From Lachnospiraceae bacterium UBA3645 (GTDB lineage: Bacteria; Bacillota; Clostridia; Lachnospirales; Lachnospiraceae), in NCBI GenBank assembly GCA_002373555.1, contig DFKM01000130.1, positions 1-5,862 of the forward strand: a stretch of DNA of 5,862 nucleotides, in the 5' to 3' direction. The position numbers and the translations under genes are program-made. The notes beneath the pieces were generated by a model. That model made no database searches and was not told the origin of the DNA. It saw nothing but the letters and a program-made list of their open reading frames with translations. Shown piece by piece: positions 1-5,848 of this stretch (positions are counted from its first letter, which is position 1; every line of letters begins with the position of its first letter).

Positions 1-708
1 TTCCATGATGACCAGCACGGAACCGCCGTCATCGCACTGGCCGGTGTCATCAACGCCCTGAAAGTCGTCGGCAAGAAGATCGAAGATATCAAACTCGTCA
101 CCTCCGGTGCCGGCTCCGCAGGAACCGCGATCGTCAAGATGCTGATGAAGGCCGGACTGAAACATGTGATCATGACTGATATCGACGGTGTCGTCTATGA
201 GGGAAGACCCTCTAACTCTCCCGCGCTGGAGGAGATGGCAAAGGTGACGAACCGCGAAATGAAGAAAGGCACACTGAATGATGTAATTGACGGTGCCGAT
301 CTGTTCCTCGGCGTATCCGCACCCGGTCTGCTGAAGCCCGATATGGTCCGCCGGATGGCCAAGGATCCGATCATCTTCGCCTGCGCGAACCCGACGCCCG
401 AGATCTTCCCCGATGAAGCAAAAGCAGCCGGCGCTGCCGTGGTATGCACCGGCAGATCCGACTTCCCGAACCAGCTCAACAACGTTCTCTGCTTCCCCGG
501 CATCTTCCGCGGTGCACTGGATGTCAGAGCCTCCGATATCAATGACGAAATGAAGCTTGCCTGCGCACATGCGCTCGCCAATATCATCACGCCCGAAGAG
601 CTCTGCGCGGATTACGTTTTGCCGAAGGCATTCGACCCGCGCGTGAGAGACGCGCTGGCGAAAGCGACGGCCGAAGCGGCGCGAAGAAGCGGCGTGGCCC
701 GGATCTGA
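1..708 (+). CDS. NAD(P)-dependent malic enzyme, C-terminal part (5' end outside window)
   Basis: Malic enzyme oxidatively decarboxylates malate to pyruvate and CO2 in the cytoplasm, reducing NAD+ or NADP+. The frame is open from base 1 to the TGA at 706-708, giving 235 visible residues. Bacterial short-type enzymes are around 380-480 residues, so the N-terminal malic domain is mostly missing. Visible residues: FHDDQHGT at 1-8 (the Asp pair of the metal/substrate site), the Rossmann glycine motif GAGSAG at 36-41, an acidic Asp60 at the end of the next strand, ANPTPEI at 129-135, and GRSDFPNQLNN at 151-161 followed by the conserved CFPGIFRGALD stretch. The acidic residue after the glycine motif suggests NAD+ preference, but this is inference. 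The first ATG in frame, at 139, lies inside the Rossmann domain and is not the start. No frameshift is seen. A strong terminator follows 22 bases after the stop. Confidence 0.95.
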   Translation, partial: FHDDQHGTAVIALAGVINALKVVGKKIEDIKLVTSGAGSAGTAIVKMLMKAGLKHVIMTDIDGVVYEGRPSNSPALEEMAKVTNREMKKGTLNDVIDGADLFLGVSAPGLLKPDMVRRMAKDPIIFACANPTPEIFPDEAKAAGAAVVCTGRSDFPNQLNNVLCFPGIFRGALDVRASDINDEMKLACAHALANIITPEELCADYVLPKAFDPRVRDALAKATAEAARRSGVARI

Positions 709-729
709 GATAACAGGGAATGAACAAAT

Positions 730-765
730 AACCGACGGGGTTATCCCCGTCGGTTTCCGCTTTTT
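730..765 (+). terminator. Rho-independent terminator, possibly bidirectional
   Basis: An 11-bp perfect stem (730-740 with 745-755) closes a TTAT tetraloop. The arms are AACCGACGGGG and CCCCGTCGGTT. It is followed by TTCCGC and a run of five T at 761-765, so it fits termination of the malic enzyme transcript. Read leftwards, the same hairpin begins 8 bases after the permease stop codon and is followed by a weaker T-rich tail (TATTTGTT). It could therefore also end the convergent ABC operon. The plus-strand T run overlaps the permease stop codon (764-766). Confidence 0.85.
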
Positions 766-2923
766 ATCCTTCCGTCCCGAACACGGCCGGATCGATCCCT
801 TTCAGGCCGTTCTCATCCAGGATCAGGAAATAATTCACTGTATGCAGACTCTCCGTATCCCTCACCGGATCGTACGCTTCGGTATTAACGGCATCACTGA
901 CCGCCCATTCGAAATCGATCGTCAGCATCATATAGCTTCCGTCTGCTGCCGGCTTTCCGTTCTGGCGTTCCAGGAGCTCCAGCAGGCTCTTCCTGGCCTT
1001 TTCATCTGCAATGTTGAATACATCATCTTTTACATAAGCGCCTTTTGCATTATATTCCGAAACAAATACATTACTGTAAGTGATCTCGATCTTCTGGCCC
1101 TCCGCATACCGTTCATCCAGATCCCGGATCATTTCCGCCGCGGCCTGAATGTCCGGCTTCTGTGTTTCATAGGTATGTGACATGCAGACAGCCAGTGCTT
1201 TCGGCGTCCTCTCTCCGATCGGGAAAACAGACCCGGACCATTCATTGCCTTCCCTGCATCTGAGATACAGTCTGTAGAACTGGGTGCTGTAATCCATTTC
1301 ATTGGAGCAGAATTCATACCAGGATTCAAAGCCCATATCCTGCACATCCTGCTGAAGCGCCGCGTATGCTTCCGCTGCCGCCTCCGCACTCATGGTCTGA
1401 TTGGACACCATGCTGTTTATCAGCGTGATACGTACATCCCTGCCGTCTGCCTTCGGAAGATTCATGTAAATGTCACGGATCTCTTTCTGATCTTTCAGCA
1501 CGGCTGCCATCTCGGCAATATCCGTCTGTTTCAGATGCAGGACACGGTAATGCTTCCTTCCGCCGGAAACGATCATCACCTGTTTTCCGAAATATTCATT
1601 ATCCGCTTCGGATCTCTGTTTGGGATACTTATCATAGGCAGCGGACTCCTTCAGTCTTACGGATATGATCTCCTTCAGATGATCATCCGTCAGTTCCACG
1701 CCGGCCACTTTGCCGGTCAGATATCCGCTCAATACAGCCCCTGTATTGCTGTCATCCCACATATACGTGCTGTCCGGCATAAAGGAAACGGATTCTATCT
1801 CCGAAGCTTCCGGCTGATAGGAGATCAGGCTGCTTCTTAAGCCGATCATTCCGAACAGGATCACGATCTGGATTCCTGCCAGAATGACAAGTCCCGGCGC
1901 TGCCTTTGCCAGATTCCTTACTTTTCTGGTCGTGACAAGCTCGTAGATGAAGTAAAGTACGATTCCGATGAGGTACAGCACAAAAACCACATACCACTCG
2001 TCCGCCTGAACGGTATTCGTCCTGTCGACAATATAGGAAAATGCCATGACGGTGGGGGCCAGGCAATAGGCTGTGGCAGGCAGAAGGCGGAACACCAGCT
2101 GCAGCACCGGATGAACGGATGCTTCACCGGCCGCTTCCGATTTGCGCTTGACAAACATCCCGAGTGCCAGCAGATAATAAACGAGTGCCAGAACAAAGGT
2201 ATACGCGCCGGCAGTGAAGGAATACAGCACATTGATCCCCTCTCCGAACACGCCCATCACCAGACTGGTCACCAGATTCCATCCGTTCCCCATCAGGGAA
2301 AGATAATGATCGGAAACGATGGTCAGCGATCCGCCAATGCTGAGCTTCAGCACCATCATCACGACACGCGGGAAGAAAATGATCAGGAGAGATACGATCA
2401 GATTCGTCAGTATGCTGCCCGTGACCGTAATTCCCAGAAGGACGGCGGACAGGACCATGAACTCCGCGATCAGCAGCATCAGGTTCCCTGTCAGCAGCGC
2501 CTTCCAGTCGATGGAAAAGTGCGAAGGGAACGCCAGATGGATCACGGTCCCGATGATCATCGGTACGAACTGCAGGATCACGGTCCACGCCATGACTGCT
2601 GCAGAGAAACTCAGGAACAGACACTCTCTGGTCTGCGGGATCGAATGATAAAAGTCACTGTCATTTCTTCTTGCCAGGAACCGGAACAGCGCGACAGCCA
2701 TCAATGGCGTAACGCATGTAAACAGCAGGAAGACCATCGGGTCGGTCTCGAGCACGCCGCACGCGTTTGTTATGATCCTTGCAGTCCCCCTGTCTGCGAG
2801 AATTATGCCGATCGGCAGAAGGACAGCCTGCATGCACATGATCAGAAGGATGATCAGTCCGCTGACAGAGAGCTGTCTGAACGCATCTCTGAAGAGTGCT
2901 TTATCGAACCACGTTTTTTTCAT
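764..2923 (-). CDS. ABC transporter permease with large C-terminal extracytoplasmic domain
   Basis: Membrane subunit of an ABC-2-like transporter, 719 residues; the substrate is unknown. The start is the ATG at 2921-2923 (MKKTWFDKALF), because AAGGAGG at 2932-2938 sits 8 nt upstream of it. The in-frame ATG at 2929 is only 2 nt from that site, and the ATG at 2953 leaves the site inside the gene. I count about nine hydrophobic spans, near residues 20-43, 62-82, 103-130, 143-165, 168-193, 236-257, 278-298, 310-330 and 343-362. Positively charged loops after spans 2, 6 and 8 suggest a cytoplasmic N-terminus, which puts residues ~363-719 outside the membrane. The SDFYHSIPQTRE loop (89-100) matches the DxYHSLP-type cytoplasmic motif I associate with Bacillota permeases next to GntR/ATPase genes. 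The C-terminal domain is mixed alpha/beta in character with Cys539, Cys556 and Cys580. I recall such tails being listed under a DUF (perhaps DUF6449), unverified. The gene overlaps the ATPase by 23 bp, so translational coupling is likely. Confidence 0.85.
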   Translation of the reverse strand: MKKTWFDKALFRDAFRQLSVSGLIILLIMCMQAVLLPIGIILADRGTARIITNACGVLETDPMVFLLFTCVTPLMAVALFRFLARRNDSDFYHSIPQTRECLFLSFSAAVMAWTVILQFVPMIIGTVIHLAFPSHFSIDWKALLTGNLMLLIAEFMVLSAVLLGITVTGSILTNLIVSLLIIFFPRVVMMVLKLSIGGSLTIVSDHYLSLMGNGWNLVTSLVMGVFGEGINVLYSFTAGAYTFVLALVYYLLALGMFVKRKSEAAGEASVHPVLQLVFRLLPATAYCLAPTVMAFSYIVDRTNTVQADEWYVVFVLYLIGIVLYFIYELVTTRKVRNLAKAAPGLVILAGIQIVILFGMIGLRSSLISYQPEASEIESVSFMPDSTYMWDDSNTGAVLSGYLTGKVAGVELTDDHLKEIISVRLKESAAYDKYPKQRSEADNEYFGKQVMIVSGGRKHYRVLHLKQTDIAEMAAVLKDQKEIRDIYMNLPKADGRDVRITLINSMVSNQTMSAEAAAEAYAALQQDVQDMGFESWYEFCSNEMDYSTQFYRLYLRCREGNEWSGSVFPIGERTPKALAVCMSHTYETQKPDIQAAAEMIRDLDERYAEGQKIEITYSNVFVSEYNAKGAYVKDDVFNIADEKARKSLLELLERQNGKPAADGSYMMLTIDFEWAVSDAVNTEAYDPVRDTESLHTVNYFLILDENGLKGIDPAVFGTEG

Positions 2924-3848
2924 GCTCATCCCCTCCTTCCGTGATAAAATCATAGCCGTTCACATCAAAATGATATCCGAGCGCCTCCAGTTCATAGGTA
3001 AAAACTTCCTCCAGCGTCAGCGGAAGCACATCCAGCAGCAGAGGATTGGTCGCCCGGAGCCTGTCGATCGTCTCCTCGCGGTCTCCTTTGATGATCATCG
3101 TGGTGACCGATCCGCGCTTGGCATAATGCAGGATATCCAGGCCGGCGAACCGTTCCTGTCCGTACTGACCTGTATACGCTACCTGGAGCTTGAACAGCGA
3201 GGTCTTCAGATTCAGCACATCGCTTTCCAGCACCACGCCGCCCTTGTGAAGCAGCGCGAGCTGATCGCAGGTATCCTCCAGCTCTCTGAGCGAGTGCGAT
3301 GTGATGATCGCCGTCGCCTTGTTCTCCAGCACGTCCTTGACGATCAGCGTTTTTACCAGATTTCGCATGACCGGATCCAGTCCGTCAAATGTCTCGTCGA
3401 AGAACATGTATTTCGGACGGGTGGACAGCGCCAGGATAATGGCCGCCTGTCGTTTCATTCCCTTTGAGAAGCCGTTCACCGACCGGTCCGCCGGCAGTTC
3501 GAAGGTCTTTGTCAGATATTCGAATCTGGCTTTGTCAAAAGCGGGATACGCCGCACGGTAAAGATCCGCCATCCGGTTCATGGAGGTGCCGTTCATGAAA
3601 TACAGTTCGTCCGGCACGAAAGCGATCTGTTCCTTGATATGCGGATTCTCATAGACCGGTTCCCCGTCGATCATAACGGTTCCTGCATCCGGTCTGTAAA
3701 TACCGGTCACCAGCCGCAGGAAAGTGGATTTTCCGGCCCCGTTCGAACCGACCATTCCGTAAATGCACCCCTCCGGAATCCGGCAATGGATCGCATCGAG
3801 TGCAGTAAAATCATGAAATTTCTTCGTCAAGCCCTCTGCCTGTATCAT
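2901..3848 (-). CDS. ABC transporter ATP-binding protein (YtrB-like)
   Basis: Cytoplasmic ATPase subunit, 315 residues, that would power the permease encoded next to it. The start is the ATG at 3846-3848 (MIQAEGLTKKF), with AAGGAG at 3855-3860 spaced 6 nt. The open frame extends 12 codons further upstream, but those codons have no family character. Motifs: Walker A GSNGAGKST at 34-42; a Q-loop position reading FVPDELYF, with Asp80 where Gln is usual; a signature motif FSKGM at 127-131 in place of LSGGQ; Walker B YMFFDE ending at Asp151-Glu152; D-loop GLDP at 156-159; and switch His185 in TSHS. A C-terminal extension of about 110 residues follows the ABC core and contains LTLEEVFTYEL, typical of the tail of ABC-2-type ATPases. 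The gene overlaps the GntR gene by 38 bp and the permease by 23 bp. I infer a heteromeric or 2+2 transporter with the single neighbouring permease. The export substrate cannot be read from sequence. Confidence 0.92.
   Translation of the reverse strand: MIQAEGLTKKFHDFTALDAIHCRIPEGCIYGMVGSNGAGKSTFLRLVTGIYRPDAGTVMIDGEPVYENPHIKEQIAFVPDELYFMNGTSMNRMADLYRAAYPAFDKARFEYLTKTFELPADRSVNGFSKGMKRQAAIILALSTRPKYMFFDETFDGLDPVMRNLVKTLIVKDVLENKATAIITSHSLRELEDTCDQLALLHKGGVVLESDVLNLKTSLFKLQVAYTGQYGQERFAGLDILHYAKRGSVTTMIIKGDREETIDRLRATNPLLLDVLPLTLEEVFTYELEALGYHFDVNGYDFITEGGDEHEKNVVR
2932..2938 (-). promoter_or_regulatory. Ribosome binding site that fixes the permease start
   Basis: AAGGAGG on the minus strand lies 8 nt before the ATG at 2921-2923 and inside the end of the ATPase gene. 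It is too close (2 nt) to the ATG at 2927-2929 and downstream of the ATG at 2951-2953. This favours the shortest of the three candidate starts. Confidence 0.8.
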
Positions 3849-4224
3849 TGCTCTCTCCTTTCCGTGCAAATGCGTCTTCCACACAGCTCATAACGGTTTC
3901 CTTATCTATGCCTGCAAGCGCAAGCTCATAAACCTGTTCGGTAAAATTGCCGAGTCCCTGTCTCATACGTTCTCCTATCCTTTCCTTTGCACCGCTTTTG
4001 ACAAAGCATCCCCTGCCGGGAACCGCGTAGACGATCCCGCGCCGGTCCAGTTCCGAAAATGCTTTCTGCACCGTATTGGGATTGACGGCCAGTTCCATGG
4101 AGAGCGACCGCACAGACTGGATCTGCTGATCCGGTTCCAGTACACCGCGCAGAATGAAGCGCTCCACTTCGTCGACAAGCTGCTCATAGACCGGTCTGCG
4201 GCTCATAACATCTATATGAAACAT
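3811..4224 (-). CDS. GntR-family transcriptional regulator, YtrA subfamily
   Basis: Cytoplasmic DNA-binding repressor, 137 residues and first gene of the ABC operon. An N-terminal winged helix-turn-helix covers residues ~8-76. It includes PVYEQLVDEVERFI (helix 1), the helix-turn-helix around IQSVRSLSMELAVNPNTVQKAF (35-56, quoted with its ends only as a guide: Ile35, Arg39, Asn48, Thr51, Phe56) and the wing GIVYAVPGRGCFV (63-75). Only a short helical tail (~77-122) follows, too small for a FadR, HutC or MocR effector domain. That short C-terminus is the hallmark of the YtrA subfamily, whose members usually sit beside ABC transporter genes, as here. AAAGGAGG at 4230-4237 with 5-nt spacing supports the start. 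A perfect inverted repeat lies 39 bases upstream of the start codon and is a likely autoregulatory operator. The effector is unknown; in characterised relatives, cell-wall-active compounds induce such operons. Confidence 0.92.
   Translation of the reverse strand: MFHIDVMSRRPVYEQLVDEVERFILRGVLEPDQQIQSVRSLSMELAVNPNTVQKAFSELDRRGIVYAVPGRGCFVKSGAKERIGERMRQGLGNFTEQVYELALAGIDKETVMSCVEDAFARKGESNDTGRGLDEEIS
3855..3860 (-). promoter_or_regulatory. Ribosome binding site that fixes the ATPase start
   Basis: AAGGAG on the minus strand lies 6 nt before the ATG at 3846-3848, inside the 3' end of the GntR gene. It supports the shorter ATPase start over the upstream in-frame ATG at 3884, and hence a 38-bp gene overlap. 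Confidence 0.8.
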
Positions 4225-4262
4225 CCGTACCTCCTTTCCCAGTCGTTCTCATCTGTATTTAT

Positions 4263-4285
4263 GTGTACTATCATTGTTAGTACAC
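4263..4285. promoter_or_regulatory. Probable GntR operator (perfect inverted repeat)
   Basis: GTGTACTA (4263-4270) and TAGTACAC (4278-4285) are perfect reverse complements separated by 7 bases. The 23-bp length and the GT...TAC/GTA...AC edges suit a dimeric winged-helix GntR protein. The site lies in the 5' leader of the GntR-ATPase-permease operon, just downstream of a candidate -10. Binding there could block initiation or early elongation. Assigning it to this GntR protein is inference from position and symmetry. Confidence 0.7.
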
Positions 4286-4289
4286 CTAT

Positions 4290-4318
4290 ACAATAGCAAA
4301 AGGCTGTCATCCATGCAA
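4290..4318 (-). promoter_or_regulatory. Candidate promoter of the GntR-ABC operon
   Basis: On the minus strand, TTGCAT (4313-4318) is separated by 17 bases from TATTGT (4290-4295), which is preceded by TGC (an extended -10). Transcription would start near 4283, at the edge of the inverted repeat, so a bound repressor would overlap the start site. The -35 is weak (three of six consensus bases) and no transcript data exist, so this is a best guess. Confidence 0.4.
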
Positions 4319-4349
4319 TATGGAAACCGGAGAAGATATTCTTATGAAA

Positions 4350-4382
4350 AAATGAAGAGCGTTCCTGATTTGCTTTTCATTT
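4350..4382. repeat. Imperfect 11-bp inverted repeat upstream of the thioesterase gene
   Basis: AAATGAAGAGC (4350-4360) pairs with GCTTTTCATTT (4372-4382) across an 11-base spacer. Ten pairs are Watson-Crick and one is G-T. The right arm overlaps the proposed -35 of the thioesterase promoter, so it may be an operator. Read on the minus strand it is followed by further T residues, so it could resemble a terminator, but no leftward gene feeds into it. Chance occurrence in AT-rich DNA is possible. Confidence 0.45.
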
Positions 4383-4398
4383 CCCGTTATGCTACAGT
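4370..4398 (+). promoter_or_regulatory. Candidate promoter of the thioesterase-AraC unit
   Basis: TTGCTT (4370-4375) is separated by 17 bases from TACAGT (4393-4398), which has a TGC just before it (extended -10). Transcription would begin around 4405, leaving a leader of about 24 nt that carries the AGGGGG ribosome site (4415-4420), 8 nt before the start codon. The AT-rich TATTAATAAT directly downstream offers alternative -10 choices, so the exact hexamer is uncertain. Confidence 0.4.
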
Positions 4399-4428
4399 AT
4401 TAATAATTCAGACCAGGGGGAATGCATT

Positions 4429-4902
4429 ATGCGCGCAAGAAAAAGAGCTGCCGACTCTCATACCGAACAGCAGTATATGATCCGCCCGACGCACGTCAAT
4501 CATTACGGACGTCTTTTCGGCGGCGAGCTGATGAAATGGATCGATGAAGTCGCGGGGATCGTCGCCATGCGGCACTCCGGTTCGAACATCACCACGGCAG
4601 CCATCGACAATCTGCAGTTCAAGGCGCCGGTCATGACCGGCGATATGGTCGTGCTCATCGGACATGTCACATACACGGGACGGACTTCCATGGAGGTCCG
4701 GGTAGATACTTACAAAGAAGAATTTGACGGAACAAGGCATGTGATCAACAGAGCCTATCTCACAGAGGTCGCCATCGACGATGACGGACAGCCGATCGAA
4801 GTACCGGAACTGATCGTGGAGACCGAAGCGGAGCAGCTGGAATACGCATCCGCACTGAAGCGCTGTGAGCTGCGGAAACAGCGAAGACAGGAAGGATTCT
4901 GA
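4429..4902 (+). CDS. Acyl-CoA thioesterase, single hotdog domain (YciA/ACOT-like)
   Basis: Predicted to hydrolyse acyl-CoA thioesters to free acid and CoA in the cytoplasm; chain-length preference cannot be read from sequence. It has 157 residues, the usual size for one hotdog domain. The family core is clear: HVNHYGRLFGGELMKWIDE at 22-40, where Asn24, the FGG turn and Asp39 occupy positions used for catalysis in the ACOT/YciA group. It continues with AIDNLQFKAPV and GDMVVLIGHVTYTGRTSMEV, the central strands of the fold. The C-terminal ~30 residues are charged and probably helical. AGGGGG lies 8 nt before the ATG. The next gene, an AraC regulator, starts 11 nt after this stop, and its ribosome site overlaps the TGA, so the two are likely cotranscribed. 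Members of this family work as oligomers, with the active site at the subunit interface. Physiological substrate unknown. Confidence 0.9.
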   Translation: MRARKRAADSHTEQQYMIRPTHVNHYGRLFGGELMKWIDEVAGIVAMRHSGSNITTAAIDNLQFKAPVMTGDMVVLIGHVTYTGRTSMEVRVDTYKEEFDGTRHVINRAYLTEVAIDDDGQPIEVPELIVETEAEQLEYASALKRCELRKQRRQEGF

Positions 4903-4913
4903 AGGAGCAGGAA

Positions 4914-5780
4914 ATGTGGATCTATGATTATAAAAATGATCTTGACAATCCGATCAAAGAACCGCCGTTTGTCGAGATCACCAATCTTTCGTATGCGGAC
5001 AATCTGCCGCAGTGGGTCTATCCTTTTCATATCCATGACGATTCCTATGAGATCGCCTTTATCATGACCGGCTCCGGCAGTCTGCTCTTAGACGATCTTT
5101 CCTGCCCGATGGCACCGGGTTCCGTCGTGATCATTCCGCCCATGCGGCATCACCGTTTTGTTTCAGACAGCGCCGAAGGCATGACGTATTATTCGATCCG
5201 TTTCCGGAAGAAGGACGACGGATCCGAACTGCAGGAATTTTTGAAAGACTGTGACGTGACCTTCTCCGGCGGCAATGATCCTTCCACCGCGATTCATCTG
5301 ATCGATGCCCTGTTTTCCATTCATGCAGGAAACGGCGGCCGTTCCGATGCCGCGTTTCAGGCGGCTGCGCTCTCCCTGATCCTGACAGCAAAGGAAATGC
5401 TGGCCCACGCAGATCCGTTCGAAGACAGCGAAGAGCACGAAACCGCCTCGGCGATCATGAAATACATTATGGAAACGGACGGCGCCGGCATCACGCTGGA
5501 ATCGCTTTCGAAGCATTTCAATATCAGTCAGTCACACATCAGCCGTATCTTCAATGACGCGTACCATGTTTCGCCGATCAACTATGCGATCACGGCCAGG
5601 GTGACGTATGCGACCGAGCTGCTGCTGAAGACGGATATGACGGTCGTGGCGATCGCCGAAAAAATGGGCTATGACAATCCGGCGCATTTTACGAACATGT
5701 TCATCAAGCGGATCGGCTGCTCGCCTTCGGAGTACCGGGAGCGGAATATGCGGATGCCGAAGGAAAAAGAAACGGAGTAA
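4914..5780 (+). CDS. AraC-family transcriptional regulator with N-terminal cupin domain
   Basis: Cytoplasmic DNA-binding regulator of 288 residues, the normal length for the family. The N-terminal half is a cupin-type ligand-binding domain (~15-100). It shows HIHDDSYE (His39, His41, Glu46), Gly53, then GSVVIIPPMRHH (Gly69, Pro75, His80). The C-terminal part (~178-280) carries two helix-turn-helix units. The first is near ITLESLSKHFNISQSHISRI (193-212); the second is VVAIAEKMGYDNPAHFTNMF (244-263), followed by GCSPSEYRE, the standard end of the AraC DNA-binding domain. GAAGGAG at 4901-4907, 6 nt before the ATG, overlaps the thioesterase stop codon. Relatives with this layout usually sense sugars or other small molecules and activate nearby catabolic genes. 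No such genes follow within the window, so the targets may lie to the right or elsewhere. Control of the thioesterase is possible but unproven. Confidence 0.93.
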   Translation: MWIYDYKNDLDNPIKEPPFVEITNLSYADNLPQWVYPFHIHDDSYEIAFIMTGSGSLLLDDLSCPMAPGSVVIIPPMRHHRFVSDSAEGMTYYSIRFRKKDDGSELQEFLKDCDVTFSGGNDPSTAIHLIDALFSIHAGNGGRSDAAFQAAALSLILTAKEMLAHADPFEDSEEHETASAIMKYIMETDGAGITLESLSKHFNISQSHISRIFNDAYHVSPINYAITARVTYATELLLKTDMTVVAIAEKMGYDNPAHFTNMFIKRIGCSPSEYRERNMRMPKEKETE

Positions 5781-5782
5781 TC

Positions 5783-5797
5783 TGCTGCCCGGCAGCA
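5783..5797. repeat. Short palindrome after the AraC gene
   Basis: TGCTGCC and GGCAGCA flank a single C, three bases after the AraC stop codon. As RNA it would fold with a realistic loop of five bases and a 5-bp stem. No T run follows on the plus strand, so it is not a convincing intrinsic terminator. It might protect the 3' end of the transcript or be chance. Confidence 0.3.
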
Positions 5798-5822
5798 CCT
5801 GGCATGGAATAATTCTGAAGAC

Positions 5823-5848
5823 AAAAAAAGATTCCCGCGTTAGCGCAG
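5823..5848 (-). terminator. Possible leftward terminator for a gene beyond the right edge
   Basis: On the minus strand, CTGCG-CTAA-CGCGG (5835-5848) forms a 5-bp stem with one G-U pair, followed after GAATC by a run of seven T (5823-5829). This could end a leftward gene converging on the AraC gene. The stem is short, and the presumed gene lies outside the window, so support is weak. Confidence 0.25.

Noticed and set aside
2111..2944. A long plus-strand open frame opposite the permease gene.
   Set aside because: The predicted protein is a low-quality, Gln/His/Arg/Asp-rich string with no recognisable domain, while the opposite strand encodes a clear membrane protein.
2924..2953. A longer permease start (ATG at 2953, or the ATG at 2929).
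   Set aside because: AAGGAGG at 2932-2938 would lie inside the gene or only 2 nt from the start; the 8-nt spacing to the ATG at 2923 is far better.
3849..3884. A 12-codon N-terminal extension of the ATPase.
   Set aside because: ABC ATPase homology begins at MIQAEGLTKKF, and a well-spaced AAGGAG lies just before that ATG.
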